From Oscillospiraceae bacterium (GTDB taxonomy: Bacteria; Bacillota; Clostridia; Oscillospirales; Oscillospiraceae): a stretch of DNA of 9,366 nucleotides. A program made the translations under genes and the position numbers. Under the pieces are notes generated by a model, which did not search any database, was not told the DNA's origin, and was given only the letters and a program-made list of their open reading frames with translations. Positions 1 to 6,807 of the stretch are shown here, piece after piece; position 1 is the stretch's first letter, and every line of letters starts with the position of its first letter. The stretch spans positions 1 to 9,366 of the forward strand of contig JAFZQQ010000188.1 in NCBI GenBank assembly GCA_017620315.1, written 5' to 3'.

Positions 1-1
1 C

Positions 2-463
2 GTAGTTGGCATGGCTGCGGCTCTCAAGGAAAACGCCGCCCGTATGGAAGCGGACGCGGCGCGCCTTATTCCCTTGCGTGACCGGCTGATAGCCGGACTT
101 CGCGAGATCCCTCACTCCGCGCTCAACGGCGATGAGAAAATCAGGCTACCCGGAAATGTGAACTTTTGCTTTGAGGGCATCGAGGGCGAGTCTCTGCTTC
201 TGCTTTTGGATGACCGCGGCATCTGCGCATCGTCCGGCAGCGCCTGCACCTCCGGCTCGCTTGATCCCAGTCATGTGCTGCTTGCCATCGGGCGTGTTCA
301 CGACGTAGCGCATGGCTCGCTTCGCCTGACACTCGGCGAGGAGGCTACGGAGGAAGAGGTTGATTATATCATCAAAAATGTCAGGGAGGTCGTTGATTAC
401 CTGCGTGGCTTCTCGCCGGTATGGCGCGACCTTGAAAGCGGCAAGACTCCGCACATTCTGTAA
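2..463 (+). CDS. nifS: Cysteine desulfurase NifS, C-terminal part (5' end outside window)
   Basis: PLP enzyme that takes sulfur from L-cysteine as a Cys-bound persulfide and passes it to the Fe-S scaffold. Only the last ~153 residues are present; the frame is open to the left edge (reading V-V-G-M-A-A-A-L), so the Met at 11 is internal. The active-site loop is clear: SSGSACTSGSLDPSHVL, with the persulfide-forming Cys codon at 245-247. Before it comes the EGESLLLLLDDRGI strand, and after it HGSLRLTLGEEATEEEVDYI, the usual end of the clostridial NifS small domain. The PLP lysine lies outside the window. The next gene, nifU, follows after 15 bases, which fixes the assignment to the NifS/IscS branch rather than SufS. 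The family is certain; whether to call it nifS or iscS is a naming choice. Confidence 0.96.
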   Translation, partial: VVGMAAALKENAARMEADAARLIPLRDRLIAGLREIPHSALNGDEKIRLPGNVNFCFEGIEGESLLLLLDDRGICASSGSACTSGSLDPSHVLLAIGRVHDVAHGSLRLTLGEEATEEEVDYIIKNVREVVDYLRGFSPVWRDLESGKTPHIL

Positions 464-478
464 AGGGGGGCAACAAAA

Positions 479-871
479 ATGGCATTGTACAGTGAAAAGG
501 TTATGGATCACTTCCGCAATCCGCGCAACGTCGGCGTCATCGAGGACGCGGACGCAGTCGGTGAAGTCGGCAACGCGAAATGCGGCGACATCATGAAAAT
601 GTATTTCAAGGTCGAGGGCGACACGCTTGCCGACGTAAAGTTCGAGACCTTCGGCTGCGGAAGTGCGATCGCATCCAGCTCGATGGCAACAGAGCTCATA
701 AAGGGCAAGCCGCTCTCCGAGGTGGCGCAGCTCACAAACAAGGCTGTTGCCGAAGCGCTCGACGGTCTGCCCGATTACAAAATGCACTGCTCGGTGCTCG
801 CGGAAGAGGCTATTCATTCCGCGCTTGAGGATTACTACAGCAAGCATCCGGAAAAGAAGCCCGAAAACTGA
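479..871 (+). CDS. nifU: Fe-S cluster assembly scaffold NifU/IscU (clostridial type)
   Basis: Cytoplasmic scaffold on which [2Fe-2S]/[4Fe-4S] clusters are built from NifS-derived sulfur before transfer to apo-proteins. The protein has 130 residues, the normal size of a single-domain IscU-type protein, without the C-terminal NFU domain of nitrogen-fixation NifU. All cluster ligands are visible: C35 and D37 in NAKCGD, C60 in FGCGSAIASSS, and C104 in KMHCSVLAEEAI. The N-terminal YSEKVMDHFRNPRNVG is the family signature. The IscU chaperone motif LPPVK is absent: the equivalent place reads LPDYKMHC, as is usual in clostridial members. The start is supported by AGGGGGG at 464-470, eight bases before the ATG. 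It is surely co-transcribed with nifS. No iscA, hscA or fdx gene follows; the strand switches direction after it. Confidence 0.96.
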   Translation: MALYSEKVMDHFRNPRNVGVIEDADAVGEVGNAKCGDIMKMYFKVEGDTLADVKFETFGCGSAIASSSMATELIKGKPLSEVAQLTNKAVAEALDGLPDYKMHCSVLAEEAIHSALEDYYSKHPEKKPEN

Positions 872-885
872 CGTCTATACCAAAA

Positions 886-1153
886 TATGAAGGACGCGGA
901 AGCAGTTCAGCCATCCGCGCCCTTCATATCTGTATGTCAAAAAAATGCCTTGCACCACTTTTTGAGGGGATTTCACTGCGCTTGCCGCACGCCGCAGGCG
1001 CACGGGCGCTCCGTGCAAGGTGTATTTCCCCCCGCGCGTGTCGGTGGGAAATACGATCAGATTCATTTGCCGCCTGCGGGCGGCAAACCCTGCGGGGCCT
1101 TCTTTGACACTCTGATATGATGGGCGTGGAAGCCATCCGCGTCCTTCTTTTTT
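886..1153. repeat. Folded intergenic element with imperfect terminal inverted repeats (MITE-like or structured RNA)
   Basis: This fills the gap between the convergent nifU and deacetylase genes. The ends mirror each other: GAAGGACGCGGA at 889-900 against TCCGCGTCCTTC at 1136-1147, and further in, related GATATGA/GGGCG blocks and TGTCAAA (935-941) against TTTGACA (1103-1109). Each arm is itself a hairpin: 886-900 pairs with 914-928 (15 positions, one mismatch), and 1122-1130 with 1136-1144. Inside are CCTTGCAC/GTGCAAGG (948-955 with 1013-1020), GTATTTCCC/GGGAAATAC (1022-1030 with 1046-1054) and TTTGCCGCC/GGCGGCAAA (1066-1074 with 1079-1087). No convincing protein is encoded. It may be a non-autonomous mobile element, a repeated extragenic palindrome-type sequence, or a structured 3' RNA of the nifSU transcript. 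The structure is directly visible; its nature is inferred. Confidence 0.7.
1122..1153 (+). terminator. Rho-independent terminator of the nifSU transcript
   Basis: GGGCGTGGA at 1122-1130 pairs with TCCGCGTCC at 1136-1144 around the loop AGCCA: nine pairs, two of them G-U when read as plus-strand RNA. TTC and a run of six T (1148-1153) follow. On the minus strand two of these pairs become A-C type mismatches and there is no T run, so it acts in the plus direction. It forms the right end of the folded element. Confidence 0.75.
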
Positions 1154-1178
1154 GATTACAGTGGACAAAGAATTAGTT

Positions 1179-2477
1179 TCAGTTGTTGATCCCGTGGTGC
1201 GGCGCGGTCGATTTCTCTGTGAGCGGGAGGAATACAACGCCCTGTTCCAGGCCCCATTGGATTATCTCCTCCACGCCCGCAACGCTGAACGGCTTCACGT
1301 CGTGCTGCAGCACGACAGCGACGCGCTGGCCCAGAATGCCGTTTTTCACGTTGCGCACCACAGCCGCCGTGGTGGTAACCGCGCCGGCATCGCCGCTGGA
1401 TACGTTCCAGTCGAAGTAAGTATAGCCGCGCTCGCCCACCTCTCGGGTGAGTCTCCGCATAATTCCGACATTGTAAGTGCGGCTGATGGTGTTTGAGCTC
1501 CCGCCCGGAAAGCGGATCAGCTTCGTTTCCGTGCCTATGCGCGCGGCGATCTCCTGCTGCACAAGGGCAAGATCCTCAAAATACGCCTCGTCCGAGGCAT
1601 AGACCCGTTTGTAATTGTGGCGGTACGCGTGGGCTCCGATGCTGTGCCCCTCCGCCGCCATGCGCGGCAGCAGATCAAGGTATTCCGACGTTCCCACGAC
1701 AAAGAACGTTACGCGGACGTTATACTGCTTTAACAGATCCAGAAGCTGCTCTGTGTACTCACCGGGCCCGTCGTCGAAGGTCAGATAGACTACCCGCTGC
1801 CCCTTTTCTATTTTCCGGCTCGCCTCGGCACAGTTCCCGCCGGAATCCTCAACCTCATAGTACATGTAGCCGTGCGACTCGTAATACTGTACCCTGTCGG
1901 TAATATCGCCGTCCACTCCATCCAGGCAGGTGAAATCCAGAAGTCCATCGCCCAAAGTAAGCACCGGCGGCGTGACATCGCGCACAACGGTAAGCTCTGC
2001 AGTGTTGTCGCTGCTGTCAGCAATCGAAAGCGTAATATAGTCGCCGTCGATACTGAACTGCACGGCGTCGGCAAGGTCGCCGTCGACCTCGTCCCAGCAG
2101 GTATAGGTGCCCTCCTTATCATTGACGGTCAGCACCGGCGGTTTTGTATCGACGATGCGCACAACGTAGCTGCCCTCCGCAGCCGCATCACGGTATGAGG
2201 CGGAGTAACGCAGCGTGTACTCCCCCGGTGCCGTGCGCGGCGGGAGCGTGTCGGCTTCTACCTCCAGTGGGACGCCCGCACGGTGAAAGACCGTGCTTTT
2301 GTAGACTGCGGAAATGCTGTGCAGCGGAACGCGCTCGCCGAATTCAACGGTCACGTCCGGATATGGGCCGTCGACAAATTCAACTCTGCCTTTGTCAAGC
2401 ATAAAGCAGGCGACAGCGCCGGCTCCGGCAAGGAGCAGCACAAGCAGAAGAACGACGGGACTTTTTCTCTTTCTCAT
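1179..2477 (-). CDS. Membrane-anchored polysaccharide deacetylase (NodB domain) with Ig-like repeats
   Basis: Extracytoplasmic carbohydrate esterase 4 type enzyme, probably removing acetyl groups from peptidoglycan or another N-acetylated glycan. Of 432 residues, 5-26 form a signal anchor after a basic RKRK start, and no lipobox is obvious. About 30-225 are beta-rich: two clear Ig-like units begin KPPVLTV (112) and TPPVLTL (169), each with a VDGD motif, and a more divergent unit precedes them. The NodB domain spans about 227-422, with TFDDGP (233-238; D235 catalytic, D236 metal ligand), H283 and H287 in HAYRH (metal ligands), RFPGG (322-326), DW (356-357) and QHD (391-393). The metal triad and catalytic motifs are intact, so it should be active. 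The start at 2477 has GAGG ten bases upstream. The gene lies 56 bases after the aminotransferase in the same direction. The substrate cannot be read from sequence. Confidence 0.92.
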   Translation of the reverse strand: MRKRKSPVVLLLVLLLAGAGAVACFMLDKGRVEFVDGPYPDVTVEFGERVPLHSISAVYKSTVFHRAGVPLEVEADTLPPRTAPGEYTLRYSASYRDAAAEGSYVVRIVDTKPPVLTVNDKEGTYTCWDEVDGDLADAVQFSIDGDYITLSIADSSDNTAELTVVRDVTPPVLTLGDGLLDFTCLDGVDGDITDRVQYYESHGYMYYEVEDSGGNCAEASRKIEKGQRVVYLTFDDGPGEYTEQLLDLLKQYNVRVTFFVVGTSEYLDLLPRMAAEGHSIGAHAYRHNYKRVYASDEAYFEDLALVQQEIAARIGTETKLIRFPGGSSNTISRTYNVGIMRRLTREVGERGYTYFDWNVSSGDAGAVTTTAAVVRNVKNGILGQRVAVVLQHDVKPFSVAGVEEIIQWGLEQGVVFLPLTEKSTAPHHGINN

Positions 2478-2491
2478 AACTGTTCATCCTC

Positions 2492-2554
2492 AAAAAGCAA
2501 AGCCTGAACACCGGCTTTCAGACACCACTGTCTTTATCTTAGTGCTGAAAGCCG
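2492..2554 (-). promoter_or_regulatory. Competing hairpins (attenuator-like) between aminotransferase and deacetylase
   Basis: Read as minus-strand RNA, CGGCTTTCAG (2545-2554) can pair with CTGAAAGCCG (2512-2521), helped by CACT/AGTG inside. The AAAGCC of that second segment can instead pair with GGCTTT (2499-2504), which is followed by G-C and five U (2492-2496). The two pairings exclude each other, as in an antiterminator/terminator switch. The aminotransferase stop codon (2534-2536) lies in the loop of the first hairpin. The terminator stem is only six pairs, so strength and function are uncertain. Confidence 0.35.
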
Positions 2555-3709
2555 TGAAAGCCGCTCGATGACCTCGTCAAGCACAGCCTCCCCGCGGGCA
2601 AAGTGCATCCTTATCAGGTGGTTGACCGGCTCGCGGAAGAAGCTGGAGCCGGGAACCGCCGCAACGCCGATCTCCCGTATCATCCACTCGCAGAACTGCA
2701 GATCCGTCCAGCCGTTGAACCTCGGCAGCGCCAGGAAATCCGAAATGTCGATCATCACGAAGTAAGTTCCCTGCGGAACGTTGTGCTTCAAGCCTATCCG
2801 GTCGAGTCCCGTGCAGAAACGCTCGCGCTTGCGTGTGTAGAGCGCCTTGAGCTCATCATAATAGCTTTCCGGAAAGCGCAGGGCAATCGCGGCGGCCTCC
2901 TGCAGCGGCGCCGGAGCGCCGACAGTCAGAAAGTCATGCACCTTTTTTGCCGCCTCGATGATATACTCCGGCCCTATAAGATATCCAAGCCTCCAACCGG
3001 TGATGGAATAGGTTTTTGACAGCGAGCTGCAGGTCAATGTGCGCTCGAACAATCCGGGTAGTCGCGCCATATGCGTGTGGACGCAGGGCTCATAGACCAT
3101 ATGCTCGTACACCTCGTCCGTCACGGCAAAGGCGTCGTATTGAATGCAAAGCCCGCCGATCGCCAGAAGCTCATCCCGGCTGAACACCTTGCCGCAGGGA
3201 TTGGACGGATTACAGATAATGATCGCCTTCGCTCCGTCTCTGAAGCCCTTTTCTATAAGGGAAAGGTCAAAATCATAGGTTGGCGGCGTCAGCGGAACGT
3301 AGATCGGCTCCGCACCGGAGAGTATTGCATCCGCTCCGTAATTCTCATAAAACGGTGAGAATACGATCACCTTGTCGCCCGGATTGCAGATCGTCATCAT
3401 GGCGCACATCATAGCCTCCGTGCCGCCGCAGGTTACAACGACCTCTTTTTCGGGATCGACCGTGCGGCCGATCGCCTTTCCGTGCTTTTCGGCAAGCGCC
3501 TCTCGCAAACCGCTCGCGCCGTAGGTGACGGAGTACTGGTGCGGGCCGTCGTAGGCGATCCTTGCCAGCGCGTCCATCAGCTCGCGCGGAGGATTGAAAT
3601 CCGGAAAGCCCTGTGAGAGATTGATTGCGCCATAGGCGTTGCTGATGCGCGTCATGCGGCGTATCACCGAGTCCGTAAAGGTTCCGACACGCTTGCTCAG
3701 TTCACGCAT
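2534..3709 (-). CDS. PLP-dependent class I/II aminotransferase
   Basis: Cytoplasmic fold-type I aminotransferase of 391 residues, the usual length, exchanging an amino group between an amino acid and a 2-oxo acid. Visible motifs are LSQGFPDFNPP (31-41), GGTEAM (95-100, phosphate-binding turn), NPSNP (167-171, N170 to PLP), TDEVYE (197-202, D198 to the pyridine nitrogen and Y201), SSLSKTYSITGWRLGY (228-243, Schiff-base lysine K232), and R367 in HLIRMHFA for the substrate carboxylate. The N-terminal SQGFPDF style resembles the methionine/kynurenine/aromatic aminotransferase group (YbdL or KAT-like) more than the AspC aspartate enzymes, but the substrate is not decided by what can be seen. A GGGGGAG/AGTGGG purine stretch precedes the ATG. 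No biosynthetic partners are adjacent, so context does not give the pathway. Confidence 0.93.
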   Translation of the reverse strand: MRELSKRVGTFTDSVIRRMTRISNAYGAINLSQGFPDFNPPRELMDALARIAYDGPHQYSVTYGASGLREALAEKHGKAIGRTVDPEKEVVVTCGGTEAMMCAMMTICNPGDKVIVFSPFYENYGADAILSGAEPIYVPLTPPTYDFDLSLIEKGFRDGAKAIIICNPSNPCGKVFSRDELLAIGGLCIQYDAFAVTDEVYEHMVYEPCVHTHMARLPGLFERTLTCSSLSKTYSITGWRLGYLIGPEYIIEAAKKVHDFLTVGAPAPLQEAAAIALRFPESYYDELKALYTRKRERFCTGLDRIGLKHNVPQGTYFVMIDISDFLALPRFNGWTDLQFCEWMIREIGVAAVPGSSFFREPVNHLIRMHFARGEAVLDEVIERLSRLSALR

Positions 3710-3741
3710 ATTCCCACTCCCCCGTCGTCTTTTTTCGTTTC

Positions 3742-3772
3742 ATGCAGAATGCTTCCAGGCATTTTCATGCAT
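3742..3772 (-). other. Nested hairpin in the gap before the aminotransferase
   Basis: ATGCA (3742-3746) pairs with TGCAT (3768-3772), and within it AATGC (3748-3752) with GCATT (3759-3763). It begins seven bases after the stop of the receiver-like gene and ends 33 bases before the aminotransferase start. No T run follows on the minus strand, so it is not a classical terminator. Apart from it, no promoter is recognisable in this 69-base gap. Confidence 0.3.
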
Positions 3773-3778
3773 CGGCTT

Positions 3779-4150
3779 TTAAAGCGCCTTATTCGGTCTG
3801 AATCTTCCCGCGAAATACTCTGTCGCGTCCCGGAGCGATTGCGCGAAATCCGCCTCCGAGAGTGGACGCGTAAGATAGTCGAAAACGTGAAAGTGCATTG
3901 CCTCCAGATGCTTGTCCTCGCTGTCCATAATGAGTATCACGATGGTCTTGCCCCAGCTGCATTGCCATTGCTCCGCCGCAGCCATGTTCTCGTTATCGCT
4001 GCGTGCATATACGATCACATCGTAGTGCCGCTGCAGTTTTCCCCGCAGGAAAAACTGCGTGCGGTAGACGTTGACGCCGCTCAGCTCCCCGGCAATACGG
4101 CGCAGGCGCAAGTATTCTATGGGATTTCGCGCGTCGATCAAGACGTTCAT
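3779..4150 (-). CDS. Receiver-like (REC) single-domain protein without phospho-acceptor Asp
   Basis: Small cytoplasmic protein of 123 residues with a response-regulator receiver-like pattern and no output domain. It begins MNVLIDARNPIEYLRLRR, like the first strand and helix of receivers, but the usual acidic pair is D6-A7. The third strand is HYDVIVYARSDNEN (42-55); the position that normally carries the phosphorylated Asp appears to be A49. The late part, KTIVILIMDS (68-77) then FHVFDYLTRPLSEADF (87-102), is the typical FDYL-x-KP strand and turn, with R95 in place of the conserved Lys. It is therefore probably a phosphorylation-independent pseudo-receiver. The start at 4150 is chosen because GGAGGA lies at 4156-4161; a longer frame to 4216 has no such site. 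No histidine kinase is nearby. The family is inferred from pattern only. Confidence 0.7.
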   Translation of the reverse strand: MNVLIDARNPIEYLRLRRIAGELSGVNVYRTQFFLRGKLQRHYDVIVYARSDNENMAAAEQWQCSWGKTIVILIMDSEDKHLEAMHFHVFDYLTRPLSEADFAQSLRDATEYFAGRFRPNKAL

Positions 4151-4155
4151 TCTGA

Positions 4156-4175
4156 TCCTCCAAGTGCTTTCGCAC
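4156..4175 (-). promoter_or_regulatory. Shine-Dalgarno with adjoining GAAA-loop hairpin, sets start at 4150
   Basis: The minus strand reads GTGC-GAAA-GCAC (4164-4175), a four-pair stem closed by a GNRA tetraloop, then TTGGAGGA (4156-4163), five bases before ATG. The hairpin ends two bases before the ribosome site, so it could affect access to it; this effect is inferred. Confidence 0.5.
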
Positions 4176-4244
4176 GCAAACAGCGGCGAATGATCCTCTT
4201 TTTGAGTTTGCCGCACGGCAAATCGGAAACCTCTGCGTTCGGCT

Positions 4245-6749
4245 TTACTCTCCGGTATAGTATACCTCGCCCTTCTTCACGGTAAAGTACACGCAGTCAG
4301 ACATATAGTAATCGCCGTAGATGTCATCGATGCAGAAAGCGTACAAATAGTCGCCGTCGTCCATAATGCTGTATTTGACCTCCGGTTCGCCAGTGAAGGT
4401 ATAGTCCTCACCGCGATAGTAGAACTCATCATCGGTTTCGAGTGAATATGCGTAGTAAAGCGGAGTGATGACGTCTCCGCGCCGGAGCTTGATGATTTCC
4501 CTCGACGCAGCTCCATACTCATTCACACCGTTCCACGCGCCTTCAATAACGATCTTTTCCGTTCTGTAGTCCAACTTTATGCGAAGATTTGTCTCTTCGC
4601 CGTTGAGCCGCACCGGAGATGTGTAGATCGTGTAGTCGTCAGTGTACTCCACAATGTAGGTCGCAAGATTCTGACCGTCCGGAAGCGATATCCACCATCC
4701 GTCAAAGTCGTCCTCGAATCTTCCTGTGTCCCAGCTCCCGTCAATGTCGTAGGTCTCGCCAAGCTCGATTATGTCCTCGCCGTCCTGCGAGAGCTCATAT
4801 ACTACGCCGTATACATCCGAGGCATATTCAAGGCCGTTTTTGCTGAGCTTGAACCAGAAGCTGCCGTCCTTATCGAGATGCGGCTCTACATCAAAGGTGA
4901 TGTAACGGCTCTCGCCGCTCTGGGTGTAATCGTCGAGATATCCCCAGTAATCGCTGCACTCGCCATAGTAATCGTTCCAATCGTCAAGCCTGTTCCAATC
5001 CCAGTCGCCGTAGTCACCATAACCGCCGTAACCACCGTAACCGCCGTAACCACCGTAGCCGCCATAACCGCCGTAACCGTCATAGTCGTCATAGTCGCCG
5101 TAACCACCGTAACCTCCGTAACCGCCATAACCGCCGTAACCGCCGTAGTCACCGTAGCCGCCATAACCGCCGTAGCCGCCATAACCGTCGTAGCCGCCAT
5201 AGTCGCCGTAGTCACCGTAGTCACCGTAGTCGTCATAATCGTCGTAGTCGCCGTAGTTACCGTAGCCGCCGGAACCACCGTGGCCGCCGGAACCGCTGTA
5301 ATCACTGTCATCGTCGCCAAGCCATTCGTCCAACAAACCCCAGAACCAGTTGCCGGTGTCGTCGAACCATGAGTAATCGTCATAATCCTCAGATGCAGAC
5401 GCATTTACTCCGCTTTGCTGTTGACGATCCACAAACGATATGTAATAAGGGCTTGGGCAGACGTCGCTGAAAACGGACAGTTCATCCGAGCCCTGAACGC
5501 GCAGCGGATAGTACATTGAAAGTCCGGACGCGCCTTTGTGCGCCGAGCCGCTGACGAAGTACGTCACAACGTCATCAAGAGCCGAGAGCGCCGCAGACGC
5601 CCCGTCCGCGTAAGACTGACACGCGCTGATAACGCCGCCCATGTCCACCATGTTCGTGTAGCCTTCGGATTTGTTGTTGCCGCCGAAGTTGTCTGCCTTG
5701 CCGATACCGCGTATCATAGCGGCGCAGTCTGAGCTGTCGCCCGCAGCATCGTACATCCCGCGCGCAAAGTCATTGAAGGCGACCAGCAGCGCGTCCAGCT
5801 TTGAAAGATCTATTACAGCGAGTGTGCAGAGGTCATCGTCATCGATCTCACGGCAGGCTTCGAGAAAGCTGTCACAAACGACGACGCCAAGCTGCGTTGT
5901 GTCCGCGTCCGGGTTCGCGCCGAGATAGCGTCCGATCGCGGTATAGTCCCAGCCGCTGCCCGGCTCCATTTCTTCCGAGGCAAACATATAATCGGCATAT
6001 GTAGCCAGAATGTTTGCAGTTTCCAGCGTACCCATAAGGCAGGCGTCAAAGCCGATAAAGTTGAACTTGCGTCCCGTGCTGCCGCAGGCAGACAGGAGCG
6101 CCGCATCCAGCTCGCGCAGCGAAAGCGAGTCATAGTCGTCCGTTTCGTCGAAGCAAACGCCGGTTATGCTCCCGCCGCCGTGGTTCCAGAGAACAACGCC
6201 CATGTGCTCGGAGCTATAGTTTTCCATACCCCAGCGCAGAAAGTCGGCAAAGGTACTTGAGCGGCCCATCCCCGCAAGGCTTTGCTCGTCAACCAGCTTG
6301 ATATCTCCGTTTTCCACAAGAAAGCGCTGGAGCCTTCTGCTGCTTACCGTGTTGCTCTGCCACCTTTCGGTTCCTCCGGTCTCAACGACAAAGCGCACGC
6401 CGTCGCCTTTTGCGCCTTTGATTATTTCCGTCAAATCGGAGGTTGCGGCGGCGTCCTCTGTTTCAAGGTCTGTGCCGCAGAGGTAGACGAATATCGTCCA
6501 TTTGTCCGCATCGCCCGTTTTCCCTTTGGAGGACAGCTGCATACGCTTGACTGACAGCTTGCCCGTATTACGATTGACAGACATTGAAAGTCCCTGCTTC
6601 GACAGGGTATCGTTTCGCGTCCGGTCCTCGGTATCGGCCGCGTCATTTACAGTCTCATCGGTTTCTTCTTCATCCACCAGGCCGCAGGCGGCGCAGGAAA
6701 GTGCAAGCGCCGCGGCAAGCAGGACAGCGAGTAGCTTTTTCACATTCAT
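4245..6749 (-). CDS. Clostripain-family (peptidase C11) lipoprotein with Gly/Asp-Tyr repeat linker
   Basis: Exported cysteine peptidase, likely lipid-anchored on the outer face of the membrane. From the chosen start it has 834 residues. Residues 1-22 are a signal peptide; the cleavage cysteine is probably C22 of SCAACG, although the -3 residue is Cys rather than Leu. The catalytic domain (about 83-440) begins WTIFVYLCGTDLE and carries the His-Cys pair: H190 in LWNHGGGS and C237 in GFDACLMG, with D235 two residues before the Cys as in clostripain, whose family prefers Arg/Lys at P1. Residues 494-583 are 30 tandem tripeptides, mostly GGY, GDY and DDY. Residues 584-834 form an acidic, aromatic-rich C-terminal region of unassigned fold that I recall as common in gut C11 lipoproteins. 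GGTGG at 6756-6760 touches the ATG at 6755 but lies six bases from the ATG at 6749, so the latter is preferred. Activity is expected; the substrate is unknown. Confidence 0.92.
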   Translation of the reverse strand: MNVKKLLAVLLAAALALSCAACGLVDEEETDETVNDAADTEDRTRNDTLSKQGLSMSVNRNTGKLSVKRMQLSSKGKTGDADKWTIFVYLCGTDLETEDAAATSDLTEIIKGAKGDGVRFVVETGGTERWQSNTVSSRRLQRFLVENGDIKLVDEQSLAGMGRSSTFADFLRWGMENYSSEHMGVVLWNHGGGSITGVCFDETDDYDSLSLRELDAALLSACGSTGRKFNFIGFDACLMGTLETANILATYADYMFASEEMEPGSGWDYTAIGRYLGANPDADTTQLGVVVCDSFLEACREIDDDDLCTLAVIDLSKLDALLVAFNDFARGMYDAAGDSSDCAAMIRGIGKADNFGGNNKSEGYTNMVDMGGVISACQSYADGASAALSALDDVVTYFVSGSAHKGASGLSMYYPLRVQGSDELSVFSDVCPSPYYISFVDRQQQSGVNASASEDYDDYSWFDDTGNWFWGLLDEWLGDDDSDYSGSGGHGGSGGYGNYGDYDDYDDYGDYGDYGDYGGYDGYGGYGGYGGYGDYGGYGGYGGYGGYGGYGDYDDYDGYGGYGGYGGYGGYGGYGGYGDYGDWDWNRLDDWNDYYGECSDYWGYLDDYTQSGESRYITFDVEPHLDKDGSFWFKLSKNGLEYASDVYGVVYELSQDGEDIIELGETYDIDGSWDTGRFEDDFDGWWISLPDGQNLATYIVEYTDDYTIYTSPVRLNGEETNLRIKLDYRTEKIVIEGAWNGVNEYGAASREIIKLRRGDVITPLYYAYSLETDDEFYYRGEDYTFTGEPEVKYSIMDDGDYLYAFCIDDIYGDYYMSDCVYFTVKKGEVYYTGE
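5001..5270 (-). repeat. Tandem 9-base repeat encoding 30 Gly/Asp-Gly/Asp-Tyr tripeptides
   Basis: An in-frame array of thirty 9-base units inside the C11 peptidase gene. On the plus strand units read like taaccgccg, taaccaccg or tagtcgccg. Nearly all third positions ending a unit encode Tyr (the last is Trp), and units vary among GGY, GDY, DDY, DGY and GNY. Synonymous differences between neighbours (ggc/ggt, tac/tat) show that it is not a fresh perfect expansion. Two longer blocks, each a DDY-containing unit followed or preceded by runs of five or six GGY, suggest past duplication of larger segments. Confidence 0.95.
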
Positions 6750-6770
6750 AATCATCCACCGTTTTCAGTC

Positions 6771-6802
6771 AAAAGACGCGCAGCGCCTGCCGCGCGTCTT
6801 TT
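6771..6802 (-). terminator. Strong hairpin, probable terminator after the membrane LURP-one gene
   Basis: AAAAGACGCGC (6771-6781) pairs perfectly with GCGCGTCTTTT (6792-6802), eleven pairs around a ten-base loop. It lies five bases beyond the stop of the gene at 6808 and ten bases upstream of the C11 ribosome site. The A and T runs at either end make it usable in both directions. It argues that the C11 gene may have separate transcription, but no promoter fits in the remaining bases. Confidence 0.6.
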
Positions 6803-6807
6803 GCGTC

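Noticed and set aside
875..1237. Minus-strand open frame of 120 codons across the folded element
   Set aside because: It runs through every hairpin and into the end of the deacetylase gene, with an Arg/Gly-rich composition following the palindromes and no ribosome site. Such frames would appear as false proteins wherever the element occurs.
4207..4222. TTTGCC/GGCAAA hairpin resembling the 1066-1087 hairpin of the folded element
   Set aside because: Only the short palindrome is shared; none of the flanking arms of the element are present, so it is not counted as a second copy. It also lacks a T run for a terminator.
5001..5270. CRISPR-like array
   Set aside because: The repeats are contiguous 9-base units without spacers and stay in frame within a coding region.
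4878..5372. Plus-strand Val/Thr/Ala-rich open frame
   Set aside because: It is the exact antisense of the Gly-Tyr-Asp repeat; its hydrophobic repeats are created by the complementary 9-base units.
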